DNA from: an uncultured Bacteroidota bacterium
GTDB lineage: Bacteria > Bacteroidota > Bacteroidia > Chitinophagales > Chitinophagaceae
NCBI GenBank assembly: GCA_903879995.1
Contig: CAIRNW010000044.1
Coordinates: 1 to 14,561, forward strand
Direction of reading: 5' to 3'
Length of the DNA stretch: 14,561 nucleotides
Of the stretch, positions 7,637-14,561 are shown in pieces. The first letter of the stretch is position 1. Each line of letters opens with the position of its first letter. Position numbers and translations under genes: made by a program. The notes beneath the pieces are model-generated. The model saw only the letters and a program-made list of their open reading frames with translations, did no database searches and had not been told where the DNA came from.

Positions 7637-9223
7637 TTAAAATCCTTCGTTTTGAACCATATTGGGGTTATTCTGCACCTGAGTTACAGGAATTGGCAAA
7701 ATGGTTCTATAATAATAACTACTTGTGGTGTTTGTATACTGTATAAGTCTGGAGGTGCTATTTCCTGCTGAATTAATCTTTACGTAATTAGTTTTAGTTC
7801 GGTTTAGATCAAACAAGCGTTGACCCTCAAGGGCAAACTCCTTTCTGCGCTCTACAATAATACTGTCTACATAGGCTGCTGCAGTAATACTCCCAACAGG
7901 AGGCGTACCAAGTGTTGCCGCAAAAAGTCGGGTTGTAGAGGCCGTATCTCTGGAACGACGAATCAGGTTAACATCAGTCAAGGACGCATTTAATGCAGCA
8001 GCATCCCCAGTTTGAAGCGCGATTCTAGCCAAAGCTTCCCCACGACTTAAATACATTTCGGCTAAGCGAAACACTTTTATATTTTCAGTATAATTAGATA
8101 TGTTAGTATACTTCAAACAAAGCGGTACGTTCACCTCTCCACCAATAGAATTTCGATTTCCCAGCTCTACAAAACGACGTCTGGCATCGGTTGGGGTATA
8201 AGCTTCATAAAGCCCTTTGAAAGTACTTAAGGTTGTCCCGGTACTTCGACTGTTCATCGACTGACGAGTTGCCAAGCATTCTCCATACCCCTGTTGGCTA
8301 CACAGGTATGCATAGCTATCTGTACCGGGATTGTCAGTGGCATTATTCGCTACTTCTAAAATTGATTCAACATTACCCACGGTCTGAAAATTACTAAACA
8401 AGGTAGCGTAAGGAAAAAGACTGTATCGATTTGAATTGATTACGGCAGAGGCAGCAGTAACTGCTGTAGGCCAATCCTCCTTATACACCGCTACACGGGC
8501 TCTCAAGGCCAGAACACCCCAACGATTAAAGCGAATTTTAAAAAATGCTGCGTTGGTAGCACCATTAATAATCACATCGCCAGTGGTATTAAGTCTGGTT
8601 AAGGCCTCTTGAATATCTTTTTCGATTTGATCGTAAACTTCTGCGGCAGTGTTTCTTTTGGGATACACAACCTCTGCAACATTTGTAATGGGCTTAAGTA
8701 CTAAGGGGACAGAAAGATGGCTGCCATCAGTGGTATGCTTGAGTGGACGAGAGAAGAATTTTGCCAGATCGAAATAAGCCATAGCACGCACAGCATATGC
8801 TTCGCCTACCAATTGCTTAACCTCTGCCGTTTCCAGTGAGGTTGCGATGCCCTGTAATTTGCTTTCGTTGGCAATTATAGCATTTGCATTAGTGATGACG
8901 CGATAGATTTGAGACCACATGCGACTTACGTTTGCATCCGTTGCAGTATGTGTCATTGTATTCATTCCGGTATACCTGTTTCCAGTTTTGACGCTACGAG
9001 TCATGTTATCAGATAGTACTTCTGGTATAACCATCGCATCTCTACCGTAATAACTATAGGATTGCATGAGCGAATAGAGGCCATTGACAGCTGCACGCGC
9101 AGTAGGCATACTGGAAAATACATCTTCAGTAAAAACACTCTGCTGAGGTTTTAAGTCAGTAAAACTCTTTTTACATGACGCCAGTACCACCAGCGCGCTG
9201 AAAAGAAGAATATAATTTTTCAT
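7637..9223 (-). CDS. SusD/RagB-family nutrient-binding lipoprotein, canonical type
   Basis: A 528-residue surface lipoprotein that should form the lid of the SusC-like channel encoded just upstream. The signal peptide MKNYILLFSALVVLASC ends in a lipobox with Cys17. The N-terminal SusD segment includes AAVNGLYSLMQ at 44-54, AYAVRAMAYFDLAKFFSRP at 142-160 and the TPR-like helices RWGVLALRARVAVYKEDW at 234-251. The C-terminal SusD signature is clear: FRLAEMYLSRGEALAR at 385-400, then IVERRKEFALEGQRLFDLNR at 456-475. It ends in NPNMVQNEGF, close to the usual NPGY/NPGF ending. The start ATG at 9223 lies 21 bases after the susC-like stop. It belongs to a different subclass from the SusD-like protein at 564-2270, so the two uptake systems are probably not a recent duplication. 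Ligand unknown. Confidence 0.95.
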   Translation of the reverse strand: MKNYILLFSALVVLASCKKSFTDLKPQQSVFTEDVFSSMPTARAAVNGLYSLMQSYSYYGRDAMVIPEVLSDNMTRSVKTGNRYTGMNTMTHTATDANVSRMWSQIYRVITNANAIIANESKLQGIATSLETAEVKQLVGEAYAVRAMAYFDLAKFFSRPLKHTTDGSHLSVPLVLKPITNVAEVVYPKRNTAAEVYDQIEKDIQEALTRLNTTGDVIINGATNAAFFKIRFNRWGVLALRARVAVYKEDWPTAVTAASAVINSNRYSLFPYATLFSNFQTVGNVESILEVANNATDNPGTDSYAYLCSQQGYGECLATRQSMNSRSTGTTLSTFKGLYEAYTPTDARRRFVELGNRNSIGGEVNVPLCLKYTNISNYTENIKVFRLAEMYLSRGEALARIALQTGDAAALNASLTDVNLIRRSRDTASTTRLFAATLGTPPVGSITAAAYVDSIIVERRKEFALEGQRLFDLNRTKTNYVKINSAGNSTSRLIQYTNTTSSYYYRTILPIPVTQVQNNPNMVQNEGF

Positions 9224-9244
9224 GGTATAATTAAGTTAGTTGAA

Positions 9245-12200
9245 TTAAAAAGTAATATCAATACCAAACAAGAATGTGCTAAACACGGGTGGATTTTGAC
9301 TTAGCGTTCCACTGATATCCGTTTCAGGATCCGTATTGAAGCGTTTATCTTTTACATACGTGAACAGGTTTTGTCCGCGTAGATACACACGCATGTTATT
9401 AATCTTAGACTTTGAAAGATATTGTTTGGGAACTGTATAAGTCAAGGAAACATCACGCAGACGAATATAGCTTCCATCATAGTTAAAGCGAGTACTTTCA
9501 TAGCTACCAGCGGAGGACTGGGTTCCTAAGAAGACGGGTTTGGGCACATCTGTAATGTCTCCTGGCTTAGTCCAACGACGTCGATATTCATATTTACTCA
9601 ACCCATTACTTTGGTCTGTAAAGCCAAGATTGGCATCGGATTTTTGTAAGTACCCATAGGAGTCATAGATACGATTTCCCCAGAATACATATAATTGAAA
9701 ACTTAATTTGAAATCACCATACGATAAATTATTAGTGATCCCTCCAAAAAACTTAGGAAGTGCACTACCCATGGTAACTCTGGGTAACGCAGTGGTGAAC
9801 ACATTAGTGGTTGAATCCTTTGCTCCAGTTGTATACCAAAGCGCTTCACCGTTTGCTGGATTCACACCTGCATAACCTCGTTGGTAGTGCGTGTAATAAT
9901 CATAGCCTTTTACGCGGTAATAATCTCCAGTGGTAGAAAATAAGGAGTCAATTTCCGTGATTTGGTTTTTGTTAGTGGTGAAATTAAAATCGGTCACCCA
10001 CTTAAAACCTTTTTGCTTTTGAGGTGCCACATTCACAGTTGAAATAGCTACTTCAACCCCTCTATTCTGCATGGCACCATTATTTACTGTAATATTTGTA
10101 ACCCCATTAACACTTGGAATAGATTGGCTAATCAATAACTCTGAGGAAACTCTGGAGTACCAATCAATATTACCTGACAAACGGCCTTTGAATAAAGAAA
10201 AATCTACGCCAAAGTCAAGTGGGATATTTTTTTCCCAGGTTAAATTGTCGTTTGCTAACTGAGAAAGGGTAATACCAGAAGTTTGGTTATAATCTGAACC
10301 CGCTGTATAAAGTCCTTGTGAAACAAAATTATCAATACCCTGGTTTCCGGTATAACCGTAGCTACCACGCAATTTCAATTCACTGATCCATTTAGATTTC
10401 ATAAACGGCTCGTTGGTGATATTCCAGCCAAATCCCACGGACCAGAAAATTTCTGACTGATAGTTTTTAGCAAAACGAGAGGATGCATCCTGACGAATAG
10501 ATCCAGTCAAAAAATAGCGATCTGTATATCCATAATTAGCATTGAGGAACTTACTCACAATGGTATTCATAGTACCTGTTCCGGTAGCTGTTTCAATTTG
10601 AGATCCCCCAGCAGGTGTGCTGGTACCTGGTGCAATTCCATTGACAACTACAGTCATATCAACATCAGAACGGCTTTGCGCCTCATACCCAGCAAAAGCC
10701 TCTATTTCATGCCCGCGACCAAATTCAGTTTTGTATCGAAGAATATTAGTACCTATCCAATTGACAATATCCTGAGAAAAATTTTGAATCGTTCCACCAA
10801 CTGCTACATAGGCGTTACCAACACGAGGATCATTGAAAATAGTACGATAAGCATGGTTAAAGTCTAATGCAAAACTTCCCTCGTAGGTTAATCCTTTCAG
10901 TAGCTGGTATTTAGTGGAGGCATTCGCACCAATATTATACGTTTTAGCAACGCGTTTAGTGGTGGCAATTACAGCAGCCGGATTATACCCACTATTATAT
11001 CCCAACTCCCAGGTTACTCCATCACTTTTATATACTGGCAGCCAAGGAGCTAACCGGTACATGGCACGGGTTGGGTTAGCAAAAAAAGAACCTCCGGGAA
11101 AATCAGTGTTACGCTGAAAGTTACCACTAAAACCACCCTTAATTGTCCAACGTGTACTTAACTCTGCGCTGGCATTAACTCGGTAGGTAGCACGATCATA
11201 ATCCACCCCTTTTAATGGCGCCTCTGCTTTATAATAACTGCCCGACATGTAAAAAGTTGACTTATCATTTCCTCCACTTGCATTCAAGCTATACTGACTA
11301 AACTTTCCTTGACGCATCACTACATCAAACCAGTCTGTGTCTACATTTCTGCTAATACCATTTGCCACTAGGGCAGAGTCGTAGGAAGCAGGGTTACGGC
11401 CCGCATTGATCCAACCTTCTTTGTAATATTGAATGTATTCTTCTGTGTTTAGCGTTTTTTGTTCGTCACGGATCGTATTATTGATCATACCTTGCTGAAC
11501 AGTAATATTGATTTTAGCTTTACCCGGCTTCCCATTTTTGGTGGTAATCAATACCACACCATTAGCGGCACGAGATCCATATAAAGAGGTAGCTGAAGCA
11601 TCTTTTAATACGGTCAAACTCTGTATATCATTTGGATTCAAGCCGGCAATGGTGTTAGAATTACCGCCAGAAATATCTCCACTCACCACCGGAATTCCAT
11701 CAATAACATAAAGAGGAGCAGCTCCGGCACTAATTGAACCGATACCTCGAATCCTTACGTTAGGCACTGATCCGGGTTGTCCGCTACCATTTTGTGATTG
11801 CAATCCTGCCACATTTCCTTGCAAACTTTCCTGAATTGAAGTACTCGGGGCATTTTCCAGAACGGCCGCTTTTACAGTAGAGGACGAACCCGTAATGGAA
11901 CTCCTTTTTTGAGTACCGTACGCCACAACCATCACTTCGGATAAATTATTATCAGATTCCTCCATAACCACCATCAAAGAGTTGGTGGGACTATCGATAT
12001 TTTTTACAGTCTTTCCCAGCATGTTTACACTTGAAAACTCAAGTGACTGCCCTTTTTGTATCTCGATTTTAAAGCTCCCATCTTGTTTTGTGGCCGTACC
12101 TTTTTTGGAACCAGCAGGGCGAACGGTTATGTTTTCAAGAGGAGAATTGTCTTTAGCTGATAGTACCTTACCAGAAACCTGGATGGTCTGTGCTTCAGCC

Positions 12201-12268
12201 ACTTGTGAGAAAAAGATCCCGATGGCCACCAATAGAGCAACCGATAACCGGGTCACGATTTTTTTCAT
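9245..12268 (-). CDS. SusC/RagA-family TonB-linked outer-membrane transporter (partner of the canonical SusD)
   Basis: A 1007-residue TonB-dependent transporter and the first gene of the susC-susD-SGNH-dctA group. The start is placed at the ATG at 12268, two codons inside a longer frame that opens with TTG, because the signal peptide MKKIVTRLSVALLVAIGIFF...AEA-Q begins there. A carboxypeptidase-regulatory-like domain spans about 28-104 (VSGKVLSAKDNSPLENITV). A TonB-box-like EVMVVAYGTQKRSSITGS follows at 111-128. The plug runs to about 245 with VRIRGIGSISAGAAPLYVID at 171-190 and the standard LKDASATSLYGSRAANGVVL at 221-240. The remainder is the barrel, ending in GIDITF with terminal Phe. All domains look complete and there are no frame breaks. 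The substrate cannot be deduced from the protein; the downstream esterase and dicarboxylate symporter hint at an ester-bearing or acidic ligand. Confidence 0.96.
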   Translation of the reverse strand: MKKIVTRLSVALLVAIGIFFSQVAEAQTIQVSGKVLSAKDNSPLENITVRPAGSKKGTATKQDGSFKIEIQKGQSLEFSSVNMLGKTVKNIDSPTNSLMVVMEESDNNLSEVMVVAYGTQKRSSITGSSSTVKAAVLENAPSTSIQESLQGNVAGLQSQNGSGQPGSVPNVRIRGIGSISAGAAPLYVIDGIPVVSGDISGGNSNTIAGLNPNDIQSLTVLKDASATSLYGSRAANGVVLITTKNGKPGKAKINITVQQGMINNTIRDEQKTLNTEEYIQYYKEGWINAGRNPASYDSALVANGISRNVDTDWFDVVMRQGKFSQYSLNASGGNDKSTFYMSGSYYKAEAPLKGVDYDRATYRVNASAELSTRWTIKGGFSGNFQRNTDFPGGSFFANPTRAMYRLAPWLPVYKSDGVTWELGYNSGYNPAAVIATTKRVAKTYNIGANASTKYQLLKGLTYEGSFALDFNHAYRTIFNDPRVGNAYVAVGGTIQNFSQDIVNWIGTNILRYKTEFGRGHEIEAFAGYEAQSRSDVDMTVVVNGIAPGTSTPAGGSQIETATGTGTMNTIVSKFLNANYGYTDRYFLTGSIRQDASSRFAKNYQSEIFWSVGFGWNITNEPFMKSKWISELKLRGSYGYTGNQGIDNFVSQGLYTAGSDYNQTSGITLSQLANDNLTWEKNIPLDFGVDFSLFKGRLSGNIDWYSRVSSELLISQSIPSVNGVTNITVNNGAMQNRGVEVAISTVNVAPQKQKGFKWVTDFNFTTNKNQITEIDSLFSTTGDYYRVKGYDYYTHYQRGYAGVNPANGEALWYTTGAKDSTTNVFTTALPRVTMGSALPKFFGGITNNLSYGDFKLSFQLYVFWGNRIYDSYGYLQKSDANLGFTDQSNGLSKYEYRRRWTKPGDITDVPKPVFLGTQSSAGSYESTRFNYDGSYIRLRDVSLTYTVPKQYLSKSKINNMRVYLRGQNLFTYVKDKRFNTDPETDISGTLSQNPPVFSTFLFGIDITF

Positions 12269-12304
12269 AAGCAAGTATTTCGTTAGTTTAGTAGATCAAT
12301 CTTA

Positions 12305-12331
12305 CAAACAATTTGTTAATTTGATCACCAA
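12305..12331 (-). promoter_or_regulatory. Candidate promoter or operator upstream of the first susC-like gene
   Basis: On the minus strand this reads TTG, 17 bases, then TTGTTTG, ending 36 bases before the ATG at 12268. Only the TTTG ending and the spacing fit the Bacteroidota consensus; the TA of the -7 box is absent. The support is its similarity to the element at 5608-5634: TTGnnnATCAA is shared, as is a T three bases later and AAATnGTTTG at the end (18 of 27 identical). It could equally be a shared regulator site. Confidence 0.25.
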
Positions 12332-12368
12332 CACCATTTAAAAAGCGATTTCTGATTAATTAACCCAC

Positions 12369-12396
12369 TTTCGGAAATAAATATAATTTTCGGAAA
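12369..12396. repeat. Twin palindromic 9-mers TTTCGGAAA, operator-like
   Basis: TTTCGGAAA occurs at 12369-12377 and again at 12388-12396, 19 bases from start to start. Each copy is itself a perfect inverted repeat, TTTC and GAAA around a central G. The pair lies in the divergent gap, ending 33 bases before the ATG of the plus-strand gene at 12430 and starting 100 bases upstream of the susC-like start at 12268. Two half-palindromic sites about two helical turns apart are typical of a dimeric regulator site, but no regulator is encoded in the window. Confidence 0.4.
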
Positions 12397-12429
12397 CGTC
12401 TTAATAATTCATTATCAATAGTTTACAAA

Positions 12430-13653
12430 ATGCTTAAAAAAGGGAAAGAAGAAATAATTTACCTGCTTAATAAGTGTATTGAAAAGTTTGAAGCAGAAAA
12501 CGGGACTATTTTAACAAAAAACACGAATAGAAAAAACTACGAGCCGCTCGCTATTGCGCTTAGTGATATTAGTTCTCAACTTCCCCTCACTTCAGAAAAA
12601 TACGGGCACCAAGAATATGAGGCAGACAGAGCAAGTGAGTCTAAAAAATACCCTTTCAGGAAATACGATATAACAGGAGGCCAAGTGCGCGACGCACTAA
12701 TGGGTCTGGTAGCCAACCCACGACCATTTTTAGTAGATACCTGCTATATTTATTTATTTGGCGTTGGCCGTTTGCAATTTGAAAAAAATCCGTTGGATCC
12801 TGAATTGCTTACTGAAAAAGCTGAAGTAAGTACAGCAGACAGCTATTCAATCTTGCATGATAACCAACGACTCAAATCAGAATTAACCCAACTTCAAAAA
12901 AAACAGAGTAAGAACAAGAAAACATATCTTATTCAACTTTCCTTGCTTTTTGTTGGTCTTATACTCACACTGGTATTGATGAAACTAAAAGTCAGTTCAA
13001 TACACGATGAATTAGAAGAGCTCAAAGAAGATTTCAGCATCACCCCCCTTTCCATAACAAAACAAGAGAAAGAAGCACTAGAGGGAATTTGGATTTGCTA
13101 TACCGGTTCGCCACAAGCCCGGATTTCAGATACGGATCGGTCTAGAAAAGTAGTGATGAATATTGCCACTTTTAAAGAAAAGAGAGGCTATTTTCTATAT
13201 AAGAGATATGGCGCCAGCTTTAATCACCTTGGTTATGCACAGTTTGATAATCCAACCACCATCTCTATTCACTCTCGCTTAGTAACCCTGGATCAAAAAA
13301 TTCTTTCACCACGTCATAGTCTATTACAATTGGATACAAACAAAAAATTCTTAAATGCAATCTCAGCTTCGTGGAACTTTGATGTTGGCGATAAAAATAA
13401 AGTGATTGGCATACGAGAGGTCTATACCAAAATAGGGACGGGGGGCGAGCTGGAAGAAATCTTAAATTCGGTTGAGAATGCAGAATGCAAATGCAAGATT
13501 ATTAGATGGAAAAAACCAAACGGAGAGATGGAGGAATTCCGGCTAAAGAATAGTCCATTGGATAGCCTAAAGCCCGCCATGCTGCATTCTCTCCTAAATG
13601 AAAAAAGCATTTTAGTAAAAGACTTAGAAGACTCTGTGCTTATAAAACACTAA
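12430..13653 (+). CDS. Hypothetical single-pass inner-membrane protein, cytoplasmic N-domain and periplasmic C-domain
   Basis: A 407-residue protein of no family I can name. Residues 1-130 form a soluble, mostly helical domain with a striking segment ITGGQVRDALMGLV at 81-94 followed by NPRPFLVDTCYIYLFGVGR at 96-114. A short polar coiled-coil-like stretch (DNQRLKSELTQLQKKQSKNKK, about 144-164) leads into one transmembrane helix at about 166-185. The positive charges before the helix predict a cytoplasmic N-terminus. Residues 187-200 may be a second short coiled coil (IHDELEELKE). The C-terminal part from 212 is rich in beta strands and opens with EGIWICYTG; two cysteines lie close together at 353 and 355. 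The topology resembles anti-sigma or signalling proteins, but no sigma factor is adjacent and the N-domain does not look like FecR. It starts at an ATG with no Shine-Dalgarno sequence. Its stop is two bases before the GGT-like gene, so the two are likely co-expressed. Confidence 0.88.
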   Translation: MLKKGKEEIIYLLNKCIEKFEAENGTILTKNTNRKNYEPLAIALSDISSQLPLTSEKYGHQEYEADRASESKKYPFRKYDITGGQVRDALMGLVANPRPFLVDTCYIYLFGVGRLQFEKNPLDPELLTEKAEVSTADSYSILHDNQRLKSELTQLQKKQSKNKKTYLIQLSLLFVGLILTLVLMKLKVSSIHDELEELKEDFSITPLSITKQEKEALEGIWICYTGSPQARISDTDRSRKVVMNIATFKEKRGYFLYKRYGASFNHLGYAQFDNPTTISIHSRLVTLDQKILSPRHSLLQLDTNKKFLNAISASWNFDVGDKNKVIGIREVYTKIGTGGELEEILNSVENAECKCKIIRWKKPNGEMEEFRLKNSPLDSLKPAMLHSLLNEKSILVKDLEDSVLIKH

Positions 13654-13655
13654 AC

Positions 13656-14561
13656 ATGAAAAACTTTCTTCTACTCCTCTGCATGGTGAGTAGTTATGCT
13701 GTAATTGCACAATCAAAAATAGATAGTGCTAATTCGATAATCGCATGTGCACACCCATTAGCCAGCGCAGCAGGCGCCAACATGTTCAGGCAAGGTGGAA
13801 ATGCCTACGACGCCATTACTGCTGCTGCATTTGCGCTAAGTGTAGTAGAACCCTCTATGAGTGGGCTAGGTGGACGGCTACAAGTAATACATCGGAACAA
13901 TAAAGGCAAAATCATTGGAATTGATGCAACCACACAAGTACCTAGCTCATATTCTCCAGCTGCATCTGATCAGGAAGATGGATATACGACTATCGGAGTT
14001 CCTGGCGTGGTGAAAGGGCTTGTAGAATTACACAAGTCAAATGGTAAACTTTCCTTACAGCAAGTAATCGCGCCGGCCATTGCATATGCAAAAAATGGTT
14101 TTGTGTTGTTACCCGATGAGGCAGATCGAATTAGATCAGTGAGAAAAGACTTATTACTTTTTCCATCCACAATAAAGCACTTTTTTATCGCAGATACACT
14201 CCCTAAGGGTGGTGATTTGTTTCGCCAACCTAAACTGGCTGCAACCCTTGAAAAAGTTGCAGTAGACCAAGGGGAATCATTTTATAAAGGAGATTTGGCT
14301 GCCACACTAATCAAACAAATTAAAGCAGGCGGCGGCTATTTATCCTGGGAGGATATGCTGAACTATCGCACGGAAAAAGCTACCATAGTAAGAGGAAACT
14401 ATAGAGGATTTGAAATTGTGTCGATGGGATTGCCTGCCTATGGTGCCATTGTTATTGAGATGCTTCATTTGCTCGGACAAATTGAACTTAAAAACTGTTC
14501 GGAAACAGAATTTTTATTGCATCATGCCAAAGTGCATGAGTTAGCCTATGAAGACAGAAAA
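13656..14561 (+). CDS. Gamma-glutamyltransferase-family protein, 3' end cut off by the window
   Basis: From the ATG at 13656, 302 codons run to the window edge without a stop. An exported precursor is indicated by MKNFLLLLCMVSSYAVIA-Q. The large-subunit signatures of the GGT (Ntn-hydrolase) family are present: HPLASAAGANMFRQGGNAYDA at 33-53 (split HPLASAAG and GGNAYDAI), SVVEPSMSGLGG at 62-73, and VPGVVKGLVELHKSNGKL at 115-132 with IAPAIAYAKNGF at 138-149. GGT cleaves or transfers gamma-glutamyl groups, as in glutathione. The catalytic Thr that opens the small subunit lies beyond the window, so activity cannot be judged. Two deviations are visible. Where E. coli GGT has IDFREMAP, this has IDATTQVP (89-96), losing the arginine that holds the glutamyl carboxylate. 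The usual PPSSGG segment reads LPAYGA (259-264). A related amidase or a divergent GGT are both possible. It is translated right after the 407-residue protein. Confidence 0.88.
   Translation, partial: MKNFLLLLCMVSSYAVIAQSKIDSANSIIACAHPLASAAGANMFRQGGNAYDAITAAAFALSVVEPSMSGLGGRLQVIHRNNKGKIIGIDATTQVPSSYSPAASDQEDGYTTIGVPGVVKGLVELHKSNGKLSLQQVIAPAIAYAKNGFVLLPDEADRIRSVRKDLLLFPSTIKHFFIADTLPKGGDLFRQPKLAATLEKVAVDQGESFYKGDLAATLIKQIKAGGGYLSWEDMLNYRTEKATIVRGNYRGFEIVSMGLPAYGAIVIEMLHLLGQIELKNCSETEFLLHHAKVHELAYEDRK

Noticed and set aside
12269..12274. Start of the first SusC-like protein at a TTG two codons upstream
   Set aside because: The ATG at 12268 directly opens the signal peptide MKKI and is the more plausible start.
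12384..12391. TAATTTTC as a -7 promoter box for the gene at 12430
   Set aside because: It is one base off the TAnnTTTG consensus and no TTG lies at a suitable distance upstream.
12430..13653. FecR-like anti-sigma factor controlling the neighbouring susC-like gene
   Set aside because: The single-helix topology fits, but there is no adjacent ECF sigma gene and the N- and C-domains do not resemble FecR.

Overview
The window looks like chromosomal DNA of a Bacteroidota bacterium. The main grounds are two SusC/SusD outer-membrane uptake pairs, lipoproteins with short lipobox signals, AT-rich start regions without clear Shine-Dalgarno sequences, and moderate GC. The style of the SusC and SusD proteins suggests the Chitinophagaceae or a relative, but that is inference and no marker gene is present.

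Layout: positions 1-12268 carry seven genes, all on the minus strand, so transcription runs from high to low coordinates. The upstream group is susC-like (12268-9245), susD-like (9223-7637), an SGNH-type hydrolase (7608-6853) and a DctA-type dicarboxylate symporter (6853-5654). Gaps are 21, 28 and -1 bases, so this is very likely one operon. After a 198-base gap comes a second group: susC-like (5455-2282), a SusD-like_2-type lipoprotein gene (2270-564) and an unidentified lipoprotein gene cut by the window edge (544 to 1). Gaps are 11 and 19 bases, again operon-like.

On the plus strand, diverging from the first group across 161 bases, are a 407-residue single-pass membrane protein of unknown function (12430-13653) and, two bases later, the start of a gamma-glutamyltransferase-family gene (13656 to the window end).

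How the genes may work together: the first group would bind and import a ligand through SusD and SusC, cleave an ester in the periplasm with the SGNH enzyme, and carry the released acid into the cytoplasm through the dicarboxylate symporter. No glycoside hydrolase, polysaccharide lyase or sugar kinase is visible, so this does not look like a standard polysaccharide utilization locus. The second group looks like an independent uptake system with a different SusC/SusD subclass and an extra surface lipoprotein. The plus-strand pair may link a membrane protein with periplasmic gamma-glutamyl or related amide chemistry, but the GGT-like protein lacks the usual substrate-binding arginine.

No RNA genes, insertion sequences, CRISPR arrays, sigma/anti-sigma pairs or other dedicated regulators were seen. 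No stretch longer than 300 bases lacks a gene.
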